This document shows, piece after piece, positions 18,557-27,494 of a DNA stretch of 64,000 bases. The translations under genes and the position numbers were made by a program. Origin of the DNA: Cellvibrio japonicus Ueda107 (lineage in GTDB: Bacteria; Pseudomonadota; Gammaproteobacteria; Pseudomonadales; Cellvibrionaceae); NCBI RefSeq assembly GCF_000019225.1, contig NC_010995.1, positions 2,178,501-2,242,500 on the forward strand, read 5' to 3'. The notes under the pieces are model-generated. The model did not search any database and had not been told where the DNA came from. It saw nothing but the letters and a program-made list of their open reading frames with translations. The first letter of the stretch is position 1, and every line of letters starts with the position of its first letter.

Positions 18557-20197
18557 ATGCCCATCAGCCCCTATGCTGGAAAGTTACTGCCACTGGATAT
18601 GTTGGTGGATCTCCCCCAACTGGAAAGTGCCTATTACAACAACAAACCTGACGTAAGCATTCCCGAGCAGCGCGTCAGCTTCGGAACCTCTGGCCACCGG
18701 GGCTCTTCGCTGAATACCAGCTTCAACGAAAACCACGTCCTGGCCATTACCCAGGCAATCTGTGACTACCGCAGCAAAGAAGGCATCAACGGCCCCCTGT
18801 TTATCGGTATCGATACCCATGCCCTGTCTGAGCCAGCGCAAATCAGTGCGGTGGAAGTGCTCGCGGCTAACGGTGTCAATATCATGCTTGCCAAGGGCGG
18901 TGACTACACACCGACCCCGGCAATTTCCCACGCCATTCTGACTTACAACAAGGGACGGGCCACAGGCCTGTCGGACGGTATCGTGATTACCCCGTCGCAC
19001 AACCCTCCCGATAACGGCGGTTTTAAATACAACCCGACCAACGGTGGCCCCGCCGATAGTGACATCACCAATTGGATACAGGCACGTGCTAATGAATTGC
19101 TGCAAAACCAATTGCGCGATGTCAAACGCATGAATTATTTGCAGGCGGTGAAAGCCTCAACAACCCATCATCACGATTATGTCCAGGCCTACGTAAGCGA
19201 CCTGTATAAAGTGATTGATATGGATGCTATTCGCGGCGCTAATATCCACATGGGAGCCGATCCGCTCGGTGGTGCCGGTATTCACTACTGGCAGGCAATT
19301 GCAGACATGTACCAACTGAATCTGAAAGTGCTCAACACCAGTGTCGATAAAACCTTCGCCTTTATGACCGCTGATTGGGACGGCAAGATTCGCATGGACC
19401 CCTCATCGGCTTACACCATGCAAGGCATGGTCGCGCGTCGCCACGAATACGATGTCGCCTTTGCCTGTGATACCGACCATGACCGCCATGGCATAGTCGC
19501 CCCCAGTTGCGGCCTTTTACCGCCCAACCACTATTTGGCGGTGGCCATTGAATTCCTGTTCCAGCATCGTCCACAGTGGGGCGTGAATACTGCTGTCGGC
19601 AAAACCCTGGTGAGCAGTGCCATGATTGACAAGGTGGCACAAAAACTCGGTCGACGTTTGCATGAAGTGCCCGTCGGCTTTAAATGGTTTGCTCCCGGTT
19701 TATACGATGGCAGCCTGGGCTTTGGCGGTGAGGAAAGTGCGGGTGCTTCCTTCCTGCGTATTGATGGCAGTGTCTGGACAACCGATAAAGACGGCATTAT
19801 CCCGGCTTTGCTTTCTGCAGAGATCAAAGCCAAAACCGGTCGCGACCCCGGCGAGTGCTACAAAGCCCTGGCCGATGAGTTTGGCCATGCAGCAGAAGCC
19901 CGCGTTGAAGCCCCGGCCAACAGCGAACAGAAAAAAGCCCTGGCAAAATTATCTGCCGCGCAAATTACCTCTACCGAGCTGGCCGGTGATGCTATTGAAC
20001 AAATCATCACCCATGCGCCAGCGAATAATGCCCCCCTGGGCGGTATTAAGGTGGTTACTGGCAGTGGCTGGTTTGCCGCACGCCCTTCCGGTACCGAGGA
20101 AATTTATAAAATCTATGCCGAAAGCTTTAAAGGCAAAGACCATTTGCAGCAGTTGATTTCCGAAGCGCAAACCATTGTGGATAAGGCAATTGCCTGA
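18557..20197 (+). CDS. pgm: Phosphoglucomutase, alpha-D-glucose phosphate-specific
   Basis: Pgm interconverts glucose-6-phosphate and glucose-1-phosphate, supplying GlgC. The protein has 546 residues, the size of the enterobacterial Pgm family. Visible motifs are RVSFGTSGHRGSS near residue 40, the phosphoserine loop GIVITPSHNPPDNGG, the metal-binding loop CDTDHDRHGIV, the sugar loop GFGGEESAGAS and the phosphate-binding end ARPSGTEEIYKIY. It closes the glycogen locus and ends in a strong bidirectional terminator shared with the convergent antiporter gene. Confidence 0.97.
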   Translation: MPISPYAGKLLPLDMLVDLPQLESAYYNNKPDVSIPEQRVSFGTSGHRGSSLNTSFNENHVLAITQAICDYRSKEGINGPLFIGIDTHALSEPAQISAVEVLAANGVNIMLAKGGDYTPTPAISHAILTYNKGRATGLSDGIVITPSHNPPDNGGFKYNPTNGGPADSDITNWIQARANELLQNQLRDVKRMNYLQAVKASTTHHHDYVQAYVSDLYKVIDMDAIRGANIHMGADPLGGAGIHYWQAIADMYQLNLKVLNTSVDKTFAFMTADWDGKIRMDPSSAYTMQGMVARRHEYDVAFACDTDHDRHGIVAPSCGLLPPNHYLAVAIEFLFQHRPQWGVNTAVGKTLVSSAMIDKVAQKLGRRLHEVPVGFKWFAPGLYDGSLGFGGEESAGASFLRIDGSVWTTDKDGIIPALLSAEIKAKTGRDPGECYKALADEFGHAAEARVEAPANSEQKKALAKLSAAQITSTELAGDAIEQIITHAPANNAPLGGIKVVTGSGWFAARPSGTEEIYKIYAESFKGKDHLQQLISEAQTIVDKAIA

Positions 20198-20206
20198 TTA
20201 TCGACA

Positions 20207-20247
20207 GACCTAAAAAAACCGCTGATTTACAGCGGTTTTTTTAGGTC
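20207..20247. terminator. Bidirectional terminator, perfect 18-bp inverted repeat
   Basis: The arms 20207-20224 and 20230-20247 are exact reverse complements around the loop ATTTA. The GC core CCGCTG/CAGCGG is flanked by seven A and seven T residues, so it terminates pgm rightward and the antiporter leftward. Confidence 0.95.
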
Positions 20248-20259
20248 CAGTGACAACAC

Positions 20260-21330
20260 TTAGTGTGCTGTCCTGCGCCTATTCCAGTCACCCATTAACG
20301 TCACTATGACGTAGAGCACAACCAATGGAATCAATCCGTAGAGTACGACTTCCTGCAGTTGTGCCAGATAATCAAGAGACAGGGCCATAGCAACCAGAAT
20401 CCATACATAAGCAACATACAACACCAGGAACATAACCCCTTCAATCCGGTTAAGGATACCCCCGACGAAAAATAAGGGGACACATAACACCGCAACAGCC
20501 AACATAACAGGTATATCCAGGGTGGCAAGTTGTTGCCCTGCAAGCAAGGGGGAGGGAGAGATAAGGCCTGATACGCCCAGCACACAGAGGATGTTGAAAA
20601 TGTTGCTACCCACCACATTTCCCACCGCAATATCACGTTCGCCGCGCAGTGTAGCCACAATCGAAGCAACCACTTCTGGCAGGGATGTGCCTGCAGCAAC
20701 AATGGTTAAACCAATCACAGCTTCATTAACACCCCAGGCCATTGCCAGCTCAACCGCACTCTGTACCAGCCAGCGCGCGCCAAGTACCAGCATCACCAAG
20801 CCCCCGGCTACTAATAACAGGTTTTGCCATGCCGGAATTTTTTCCTTGAGCATTTCCTCTACTTCGCTATCAGAGACATCCTGGCCTTGTTGTTTGCCCT
20901 GGTAAAACAAAAACCAGGTATAGGCCACCAACCCTGCCACGAGAATGACAGCTTCCCAGCGCTTGATATCACCGTCCAGTGTCATCACCACCGCAACAAT
21001 AGAAACCCCCACCATAATGGGGACATCCTGGCGAATCAACTGCCTGGAAATAAGCAGCGGAGAAATAATTGCGGCCAGTCCGAGAATAACCAATACGTTA
21101 AAAATATTACTGCCGACAACATTAGCAATAGCCAGCTCCGCCTGTCCCGAATAGGCCGATTTAACACTGACGGCCAATTCCGGGGCACTGGTGCCGAACG
21201 CGACAACTGTCAGGCCAATCACCAGTGACGGAACCCCAAAGTTAGCGGCCAAACGCGCTGCACCTTTGATCAACAGATCTGCGCCATATACCAGTAGAAC
21301 CAATCCAATTATTAAAAACAACCAAACCAT
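20260..21330 (-). CDS. Calcium/sodium antiporter, CaCA family (YrbG-like)
   Basis: This inner-membrane exchanger has 356 residues and about ten hydrophobic segments. It contains the two inverted alpha-repeats that define the CaCA family. The first is VVAFGTSAPELAVSV with VGSNIFNVL; the second is IVAAGTSLPEVVASI with VGSNIFNIL. The acidic residues in GTSAPE and GTSLPE bind the cations in related exchangers. It probably swaps Na+ or H+ for Ca2+. The family assignment is secure; the ion pair and the name caxA are not. It is a single gene between the shared terminator and the pirin gene. Confidence 0.92.
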   Translation of the reverse strand: MVWLFLIIGLVLLVYGADLLIKGAARLAANFGVPSLVIGLTVVAFGTSAPELAVSVKSAYSGQAELAIANVVGSNIFNVLVILGLAAIISPLLISRQLIRQDVPIMVGVSIVAVVMTLDGDIKRWEAVILVAGLVAYTWFLFYQGKQQGQDVSDSEVEEMLKEKIPAWQNLLLVAGGLVMLVLGARWLVQSAVELAMAWGVNEAVIGLTIVAAGTSLPEVVASIVATLRGERDIAVGNVVGSNIFNILCVLGVSGLISPSPLLAGQQLATLDIPVMLAVAVLCVPLFFVGGILNRIEGVMFLVLYVAYVWILVAMALSLDYLAQLQEVVLYGLIPLVVLYVIVTLMGDWNRRRTAH

Positions 21331-21386
21331 AGAAGTAACCAGATACGCTTAATGACTATTATGTTTAAGTAATGCCCGCAGACGCA

Positions 21387-22250
21387 TCAACGCGGCAGTG
21401 GGATCCTGTCGGTTTCACCGGGCACCAGGGTAAATTCCCCTGCATCCCAGCGAGCGCTGGCAGCATGAAGTTTTTCTTTGCTGCTGGCAACAAAATTCCA
21501 GAAAATAAAACGCTCATCGGTAATGGGTTCACCCCCTGCAACCATCAAGCGAACATCGGATATAGCTATCAGTCGATCGCCTGGCTCCAGCAGGGCCAAT
21601 TGATAAGTACACACCGGATCCTGTGAATCACCCTTGGCAATCGCCAACTCCCCTTCACAGACATACACCGCCAGCTCATGACCGGGAATATCTAATGACA
21701 GGCTGGAACCTGCATCCAGTTGTAAATCCACGTAGGTTGTTGGGCTTGCACTGGTCACCGGTGACGTTTTACCCAAGGCAGTTCCAATCAGGATGTGGGC
21801 ACAGTAACCATCCCCCTCTACACGGGGAATATCACTGGCATCATAGTGGGCAAACTCCGGCTCGCAGTCTTCCTGCACTGTGGGGAGCGCCAGCCAGGTT
21901 TGTATGCCTTCAACCGGTGCGCCACTGCGACGAACGCTATCGGGAATACGCTCTGAATGTACGATACCGGAACCTGCAGTCATTAAATTAATAGCGCCAG
22001 GCTCAATTACTTGCTCTACCCCCAGGCTATCGCGATGCACCATGGCTCCGGAAAACAGGTAGGTCACTGTGGCTAAACCGATATGCGGATGTTGGCGCAC
22101 ATCACCTTCAGTTGTGTCGGGCTTAAACCTTGCTGGCCCCATATGATCGAAAAAAATAAACGGCCCCACCCGCTGTTGGTGACGGGAGGGTAACAGCCGT
22201 CTCACTTCAAAACCGATTTGCTGCACACGGGGCTCAATAATTAACCGCAT
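21387..22250 (-). CDS. Pirin family protein
   Basis: This cupin-fold protein of about 287 residues has the pirin N-terminal pattern GPFIFFDHMGP, followed by HPHIGLATVTYLFSG with the metal-ligand histidines and a conserved HSE step (GSGIVHSERIP). Bacterial pirins act as quercetinases or as redox-linked regulators; the substrate cannot be read from the sequence. The start was moved from 22379 to ATG 22250. That ATG has a GGAGA site and begins the homologous region (MRLIIEPR), whereas the longer frame would run into the osmC-like gene. Confidence 0.92.
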   Translation of the reverse strand: MRLIIEPRVQQIGFEVRRLLPSRHQQRVGPFIFFDHMGPARFKPDTTEGDVRQHPHIGLATVTYLFSGAMVHRDSLGVEQVIEPGAINLMTAGSGIVHSERIPDSVRRSGAPVEGIQTWLALPTVQEDCEPEFAHYDASDIPRVEGDGYCAHILIGTALGKTSPVTSASPTTYVDLQLDAGSSLSLDIPGHELAVYVCEGELAIAKGDSQDPVCTYQLALLEPGDRLIAISDVRLMVAGGEPITDERFIFWNFVASSKEKLHAASARWDAGEFTLVPGETDRIPLPR

Positions 22251-22315
22251 AATTTCTCCGCGTATTCGATAGATTGATTGGCAAATGGGTTTTGGAAAAT
22301 TGGTAATTGAAAACC

Positions 22316-22714
22316 TTAGCCTTTGAGTTGTGTCCGTATCTGGATGCGTCCGTGAGACATGAGTTTGTGGATCGGGCACTTCTCTACAATCGCAAACAAC
22401 TGCTGGCGCTGCTCGTCAGTTAATGGGCCGACAAAATCCAGCGCCATCGACAAACCATAATCGCCTTGTTTTTCCTGGCTATCGTCGCGTGTGAGCTGGA
22501 CATTAATGCTCTCCAGCGGCATCCCGCGACGCTGGGCGAACATGGTCAGGGTAATTGCGGTACAAGACATCAGCGATGTATCAAACAAATCATGGGGGCT
22601 GGGGGCAGAGTCCTCGCCCCCCAGGGCTTGGCTGACGTCAGCATAAATATGATGGGTTCGAATACTGATCTGCTGGCGGTATTTACCATCGGTAGCTTTT
22701 TGTAGTTGGATCAT
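22316..22714 (-). CDS. OsmC/Ohr family peroxiredoxin-like protein
   Basis: The 132-residue protein is a full OsmC fold. The two redox cysteines are in SLMSCTAITLTMFAQR and in VEKCPIHKLMSHG. OsmC-type proteins reduce organic hydroperoxides with thiol donors in the cytoplasm. The form with CPIHKL near the end belongs to the YhfA-like or general OsmC subgroup rather than to Ohr itself. It lies 65 bases upstream of the pirin start and 7 bases after the glutaredoxin-like gene, suggesting one redox transcription unit. Confidence 0.92.
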   Translation of the reverse strand: MIQLQKATDGKYRQQISIRTHHIYADVSQALGGEDSAPSPHDLFDTSLMSCTAITLTMFAQRRGMPLESINVQLTRDDSQEKQGDYGLSMALDFVGPLTDEQRQQLFAIVEKCPIHKLMSHGRIQIRTQLKG

Positions 22715-22721
22715 AGGCAGC

Positions 22722-23057
22722 TCACTGGATATTAAGTAGTTGTTTCATTTTGCTGGGGTTATAACCGCGCAGGACTTCACCGTCGATCATCACCAGGGGA
22801 ATACCGCTGCCGCGCAATTGATCATATTGGGCGCGCCCTTCGGTAGATTTTTCAATATCGTATTCCACATAAGCAATATTGTGTTTTTTAAAAAACTCGC
22901 GGGTTTTTGCGCAGTAACCACACCAGGTTGTTGCATAGAGCACAACGCCCTCCTCATGCGCCGCAGAAAAATCCGGTGGTGGAGCGAATTCATCGCGGAT
23001 TTTATGCCAATTCAAAAACACACCCAGTGCGACCAGCAAAAATAGATATTTTTTCAT
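22722..23057 (-). CDS. Membrane-anchored glutaredoxin-like protein
   Basis: The N-terminus (MKKYLFLLVALGVFLNW) is a signal anchor, so the thioredoxin fold probably faces the periplasm. The active site is TTWCGYCAKT, followed by the cis-Pro turn SGIPLVMIDG and a final GYNPSKM segment, as in NrdH/GrxC-like proteins. It has about 111 residues. The first frame begins 14 residues earlier, but ATG 23057 starts the signal anchor. It may work with the adjacent OsmC protein as a thiol-disulfide partner; that is inferred from position. Confidence 0.88.
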   Translation of the reverse strand: MKKYLFLLVALGVFLNWHKIRDEFAPPPDFSAAHEEGVVLYATTWCGYCAKTREFFKKHNIAYVEYDIEKSTEGRAQYDQLRGSGIPLVMIDGEVLRGYNPSKMKQLLNIQ

Positions 23058-23086
23058 CCTGTTTCCCTGTTGTTTATCAATGCTGC

Positions 23087-23560
23087 TCAGATACGGCAAC
23101 TCAACGGCAAATCTTTAATATCGATGTTGGTTTTATTATCCCCAATTGCCTGCATTCCTTCCGGTACGGCAGAGTTGCCGCAAATCCAGGACATGGGACT
23201 TTGCGGTGAATCCTTAACGACAACAGGCCTGACACTGAGCCATTTCTCTTTCAGGTTGGGGTGGGCTTTGTTGCCGAAATGCAAGTGGAATGCCCCTTTT
23301 TCCAACTCGATACGGTCGACATAATTCCCCAAAAGCTTATCGGCTTCGGGAATACCGGCCTCCTGGTTGTCAGATAAGAACTTAAGGGTGGTTTTATGGT
23401 AAAACGCAACCAGGCCCTTATAATCCTCGATCAATTCCAGCGACTCACTGACCTGCTTGCGCGTCAGGGTTGGATCGGGTGATGGCATTGCCATAAGCGC
23501 CACTATGGCAATAATGGCTAATACCACCATCATCTCTATCAAGGTAAACCCTCGCCGCAT
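23087..23560 (-). CDS. Type IV prepilin-like protein (pseudopilin or minor pilin)
   Basis: The N-terminus MRRG/FTLIEMMVVLAII is a textbook class III prepilin signal: a short basic leader, Gly at -1, Phe at +1, Glu at +5 and a hydrophobic helix. The remaining part, to about residue 157, has two late cysteines (WICGN and PLSC) that could form the D-loop disulfide. The start was set at ATG 23560, giving a four-residue leader; a frame from 23608 would overlap the acetyltransferase gene and lengthen the leader to about 20. No other pilus gene is adjacent, so the system it serves is unknown. Confidence 0.82.
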   Translation of the reverse strand: MRRGFTLIEMMVVLAIIAIVALMAMPSPDPTLTRKQVSESLELIEDYKGLVAFYHKTTLKFLSDNQEAGIPEADKLLGNYVDRIELEKGAFHLHFGNKAHPNLKEKWLSVRPVVVKDSPQSPMSWICGNSAVPEGMQAIGDNKTNIDIKDLPLSCRI

Positions 23561-23585
23561 CCTGTGGGTTAGGAGTCCCGGGGGA

Positions 23586-23831
23586 TTAGCGCAAAAATTT
23601 TTCCACATACCAGCAGCTCGCCTGAATCACTAAATGATGCTCCCTTGCCCAGTGCAGCCCGGTGCGCACCAGTTTTTCTGCCATACCCTTGCCACGCAGG
23701 GCCGGCGGGACATAGGTACTATAAAAGTCGACCTGTTTATCCCCAAGCCGATAAGCCAGGACGGCATCACCTTGTGGATGTCGAATGACAAACCGCCCCG
23801 CACTTACCTGATGCTCTACCTGAAACTCCAT
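23586..23831 (-). CDS. Small GNAT acetyltransferase (COG2388/YidJ-like)
   Basis: This 81-residue protein is a minimal GNAT domain. The acetyl-CoA loop is VPPALRGKGMAEKLV, matching the R/QxxGxG/A motif, and the final segment (IQASCWYVEKFL) matches the small family typified by human GTLF3B/NATD1. The start is ATG 23831, with GGGT just upstream. The substrate is unknown. It may be translated together with the prepilin-like gene that follows after 25 bases. Confidence 0.85.
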   Translation of the reverse strand: MEFQVEHQVSAGRFVIRHPQGDAVLAYRLGDKQVDFYSTYVPPALRGKGMAEKLVRTGLHWAREHHLVIQASCWYVEKFLR

Positions 23832-23868
23832 TATCGTTACCCAATGACTTGCCTGTTCTGAAGTGTAC

Positions 23869-23909
23869 AAAAAAATCCCCCACTTGCCTGCGCAAGCGAG
23901 GGATTTTTG
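23869..23909 (-). terminator. Terminator after rimO
   Basis: On the minus strand the arms AAATCCCTCGCTTGC and GCAAGTGGGGGATTT pair with a small mismatch and are followed by a run of T. It lies 25 bases past the rimO stop codon. Confidence 0.85.
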
Positions 23910-23933
23910 TGATCTGGTCTGAACACGGGCAAG

Positions 23934-25265
23934 TTAAACGCGTGTTCCCCAGAGGTCATACTCATCGGAATGCTCGATCTGTACATTGACGATATCACCG
24001 GGCTTTACCTGGATGTCGCCATTGAGATAAACACAACCGTCAATTTCCGGGGCATCCGCATAACTGCGGCCAATGGCACCTTCATCGTCAACCTCATCGA
24101 TTAATACCGGCAGGGTTTGACCCACTTTTTGCTTGAGCCGCTCGGTCGAAATCCTCTGCTGCAACTGCATAAAACGATCATAGCGCGCCTGCTTGATTTC
24201 ATCGAGAACCGGGTCGGGCAACTCATTCGCCTTTGCCCCTTCTACCGGTGAATATTGGAAGCAACCGACACGATCCAGTTGCGCCTCCTCAAGGAAGCCC
24301 AGTAACTCTTCAAAATCTGCCTCGGTTTCGCCGGGAAAGCCCACAATAAAGGTAGAGCGCAATGTCAGGTTAGGCACCTGTTCACGCCAGTTTTTGATGC
24401 GTTCCAGGGTTTTCTCAACCTGGCCCGGGCGGCGCATCTTACGCAGCAGTGTGGGACTGGCATGTTGGAATGGAATATCCAGATAAGGCAATACCTTGCC
24501 CTGGGCCATCAGCGGAATCACGTTATCTACGTGCGGATAAGGGTAAACATAATGCAGGCGTACCCAAACGCCGAGTTCCCCCAAGGCAGCTGCCAGCTGG
24601 TACATATCGGTTTTCAGTGGACGGCCATCCCAAAAATCGGTGCGGTGTTTGATATCGACACCATACGCAGACGTGTCCTGGGAAATCACCAACAGCTCTT
24701 TTACCCCGGCTTTTACCAGGCGCTCGGCCTCGCCCATTACCTGGCCAATCGGGCGACTCACCAGCTTGCCACGCATGTCGGGAATAATGCAGAAACTGCA
24801 CGAATGGTTACAGCCTTCGGAAATCTTCAGGTAGGCGTAGTGACGTGGAGTCAGTTTAATCCCCTGGGGAGGCACCAGATCGGTAAAGGGGTTATGGGTC
24901 TGGCTGGGCGGTAAATGCTCGTGTACCTGGGCCAGGACTTCCTCATAGGCGTGTGCACCGGTGATGCCCAATACATTGGGGTGAACCTGGATGATCTCGT
25001 CTTTTTTGGCACCGAGGCAGCCAGTAACCAACACCTTGCCATTTTCATTGAGCGCCTCACCAATGGCACCCAGGGATTCCTGCACTGCGCTATCGATAAA
25101 ACCACAGGTGTTTACAATCACCATATCGGCATCGTTATAGCTGGGGACTATGTTGTAGCCCTCCATGCGCAGCTGGGTGAGGATTCGCTCGGAATCCACC
25201 AGGTTTTTCGGGCAACCCAGGCTAACAAAGCCAATGGTGGGGTTGGAGGTGGAGCTGGATTTCAT
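23934..25265 (-). CDS. rimO: Ribosomal protein S12 (Asp) methylthiotransferase
   Basis: RimO is a radical-SAM enzyme that methylthiolates the conserved aspartate of ribosomal protein S12. The protein has 443 residues, normal for the family. The N-terminal UPF0004 domain supplies the auxiliary cluster cysteines (SLGCPKN, VNTCGF, VTGCLG). The radical-SAM triad is EGCNHSCSFCIIP. A C-terminal TRAM domain follows (LPVLIDEVDDEG...). SLGCPKNLVDSE and the S12-type insert distinguish it from MiaB. The start is ATG 25265; a TTG at 25289 adds eight residues without similarity. It forms its own unit with a terminator. Confidence 0.96.
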   Translation of the reverse strand: MKSSSTSNPTIGFVSLGCPKNLVDSERILTQLRMEGYNIVPSYNDADMVIVNTCGFIDSAVQESLGAIGEALNENGKVLVTGCLGAKKDEIIQVHPNVLGITGAHAYEEVLAQVHEHLPPSQTHNPFTDLVPPQGIKLTPRHYAYLKISEGCNHSCSFCIIPDMRGKLVSRPIGQVMGEAERLVKAGVKELLVISQDTSAYGVDIKHRTDFWDGRPLKTDMYQLAAALGELGVWVRLHYVYPYPHVDNVIPLMAQGKVLPYLDIPFQHASPTLLRKMRRPGQVEKTLERIKNWREQVPNLTLRSTFIVGFPGETEADFEELLGFLEEAQLDRVGCFQYSPVEGAKANELPDPVLDEIKQARYDRFMQLQQRISTERLKQKVGQTLPVLIDEVDDEGAIGRSYADAPEIDGCVYLNGDIQVKPGDIVNVQIEHSDEYDLWGTRV

Positions 25266-25397
25266 AGGGTTACAGCCAGAGGTGGTCAAAAAGGGACGCC
25301 ATTGTAGGCGTTTAACCGCAATTTTGCATTTTCCAAATACAGTAATCGACTAATTTTTAGGCTGGTGACCAGGTTGGCAGGCCGGAGGTACAAGGAC

Positions 25398-26078
25398 TCA
25401 TGATGGGTTAATCGGTACAAAACTGCTGTATAACCCATGGATATCGTAGGTAGCTATCTCAAACAGGTACTGCCCCTTGAGGAAATCCAGGTAATAGGCA
25501 TCGGCATAGCCGTCGTCTATGGTAATAACGGTATATTCACTCTCGCCCTCGCGTTTGTAGCGCAGCTCGTAACCACCAATTTCGGTCACATCCAGTGCAT
25601 CGCCATTTTCCCGCTCGGTTGGGGTAGTCCAATAAAGCTCAACAGGGCCATCCACATAGCGGCCAAACACAGAGGAAGATGAGGAGGAGAGACTGGAGGA
25701 TGAAGGTGCTGACGACGGTGAATTGGACGTTGAGGAAACCACCAGCGAGCTCTGGCTGCTTTTTTGTTGTGTCGGTGCCGGGCTGGAGCCCCCGCCCCCA
25801 CCGCCGCAGGCGGCCGTAAACAAAGGCGCAATAAACACCATAACGGCCGTTGTTTTGCGCAGGCGGCGTTGCCAATTCAAACTGGACTTTAGTTGGCTGC
25901 GATCGATAAAACCCAGCTCCACCAGGATTTGTCCCAGCTCTTGCGATTGCGGCTCCCGGGGTTGTTCTGAGCGGCGTCGCTGCTGGAGCTGTATGGCCTG
26001 GCGCAATTGCAACGAGGTTATCGCTCCTTGCTCCACTAATAAATCACCCAGTCGGGTGGATTTATATCTCTCTTTCAT
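25398..26078 (-). CDS. MshEN-type domain fused to lipobox, Ser-rich linker and FnIII domain
   Basis: I do not know this architecture. Residues 9-32 (RLGDLLVEQG...) and 47-70 (ELGQILVELG...) are two copies of the 24-residue MshEN half-motif, which in MshE/GspE-type ATPases binds cyclic-di-GMP; the second copy has Glu for Arg. A basic stretch RRLRK (71-75), a hydrophobic segment and LFTAAC follow, with six Gly after Cys91. That is a standard lipoprotein signal, but placed 70 residues inside the protein. Residues about 100-137 form a Ser-rich linker, and 140-226 look like a fibronectin III domain. An in-frame TTG at 25880 would start a conventional lipoprotein (MNWQRRLRK...). It could be a c-di-GMP sensor with a periplasmic arm, or two products from one gene. 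No partner gene is adjacent. Confidence 0.8.
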   Translation of the reverse strand: MKERYKSTRLGDLLVEQGAITSLQLRQAIQLQQRRRSEQPREPQSQELGQILVELGFIDRSQLKSSLNWQRRLRKTTAVMVFIAPLFTAACGGGGGGSSPAPTQQKSSQSSLVVSSTSNSPSSAPSSSSLSSSSSSVFGRYVDGPVELYWTTPTERENGDALDVTEIGGYELRYKREGESEYTVITIDDGYADAYYLDFLKGQYLFEIATYDIHGLYSSFVPINPS

Positions 26079-26263
26079 TACTCAACAACCTCAATGTCGA
26101 CTCGCTGAACCCCAAAGCCATCTATCGCTTTGGCTGTCATCTATATCATTTCCGCAAAGTGTAGCTGGCACTATTCATAGACACCGATGAATTTCGCACT
26201 TTCTGCAGAAAAATGTGCTAATGGTCATGTATTTTCATATTATTTTTTTAGAAGCCAATTGCA

Positions 26264-27436
26264 TCAGGGTAAGCGAGCGATGCCATCCCTGATGGCCACC
26301 AGGGCATCATAAATATGGGCGCGGGTTGTACCTATATTCATGCGCATAAAGCCGCTTCCCCCTTCACCAAACACAATGCCAGGGCTTAAACCCAATTTGC
26401 ACTCATGGATAAAAAAATCACGCAATTGGTTGTCGTTCATAGCCAACTGCCGACAATCAAGCCAGAGTAAATAGGTTGCCTCCGGCACCTGCATACGAAT
26501 TTGCGGAATCTCGCGCGCAAGAAAATTAGCCACCATTCGGCAGGTTTCGGCTAGATAATCCATTAACGCCTCTAACCAGGCCGCGCCACCGCGATAGGCT
26601 GCCTCAAAGGCAACAATACTCAATGGGTTGGTATTGCTGATATGCAGGGACTCAAACACATGCTTCATGGCCTGGCGCTGCCGGGGATCGGGAATGACCA
26701 GTGCCGATAATCCCAGGCCGGGAATATTAAATGACTTGTTCGGAGCCAATGTCGTTACTATTTTATCTCCCGCCTGGGCCAGCCGCCCCAACATGGTTTG
26801 GGTATATCCCGGATAAACCAGGTCGCAGTGAATATCATCGGACAGGATGGTCAGGTTATATCGCCGGGCAATATCCAAAATCCGCATTAGTTCATCAACG
26901 GACCAGACTCGCCCTACCGGGTTGTGTGGCGTGCATAACATCAACAAGCCCGCGCCCTGCTGCGCACACTGCTCAAGGTGGTCAAAATCCATTTCATAGC
27001 GTCCCTGGTTTTCGCGCAATGGATTATTCAGCAGGCGTCTTTGATGCGTTGTTACCGCAGAGAAAAAAGGAAAATACACGGGTGATTGAACGATTACACC
27101 CTCACCGGGATTGGTAAACGCCTGCACGGCGGCAAACAGCGAAGGCACGACACCCGGCGCCATGACAATCCACTCGCGCTCAATTACCCACTGATGGCGA
27201 CGGGCAAACCAATCAATCATGGCGTCGTAGAGGCTTTCAGGATAAAGGCTATAACCAAATACCGGGTGTTCAATTCTGTTTGCCAATGCACGGGTAATAC
27301 ATTCAGGCACGGCGAAATCCATATCGGCCACCCACAAGGGCGTTACACCTGCTGTGCCAAAGTACTGTTGTCGGCCATCAAATTTTACCGAGTGGGTGTT
27401 TTCCCTTGTTATAGGTAGATCAAAATCAAACGGCAT
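26264..27436 (-). CDS. PLP-dependent C-S lyase / aminotransferase, MalY/PatB family
   Basis: The 390-residue protein is a fold-type I PLP enzyme. It starts with the family signature PLWVADMDFAVP and carries YGYSLY-like text (FGYSLYPESLY). LCTPHNPVGRVW, DDIHCDLVYPG and LAPNKSFNIPGLGLS contain the PLP-contacting Asn, Asp and the Schiff-base Lys. The end has SGFMRMNIGT, with the carboxylate-binding Arg. Members cleave cystathionine or other cysteine-S conjugates to pyruvate, ammonia and a thiol. The exact substrate is open. It is probably a single-gene unit. Confidence 0.93.
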   Translation of the reverse strand: MPFDFDLPITRENTHSVKFDGRQQYFGTAGVTPLWVADMDFAVPECITRALANRIEHPVFGYSLYPESLYDAMIDWFARRHQWVIEREWIVMAPGVVPSLFAAVQAFTNPGEGVIVQSPVYFPFFSAVTTHQRRLLNNPLRENQGRYEMDFDHLEQCAQQGAGLLMLCTPHNPVGRVWSVDELMRILDIARRYNLTILSDDIHCDLVYPGYTQTMLGRLAQAGDKIVTTLAPNKSFNIPGLGLSALVIPDPRQRQAMKHVFESLHISNTNPLSIVAFEAAYRGGAAWLEALMDYLAETCRMVANFLAREIPQIRMQVPEATYLLWLDCRQLAMNDNQLRDFFIHECKLGLSPGIVFGEGGSGFMRMNIGTTRAHIYDALVAIRDGIARLP

Positions 27437-27494
27437 ATAGGTCTCAAATCTATCGTTTAACGAGAGGCCATCTCAAAAATCATTCAGCGGCCTG

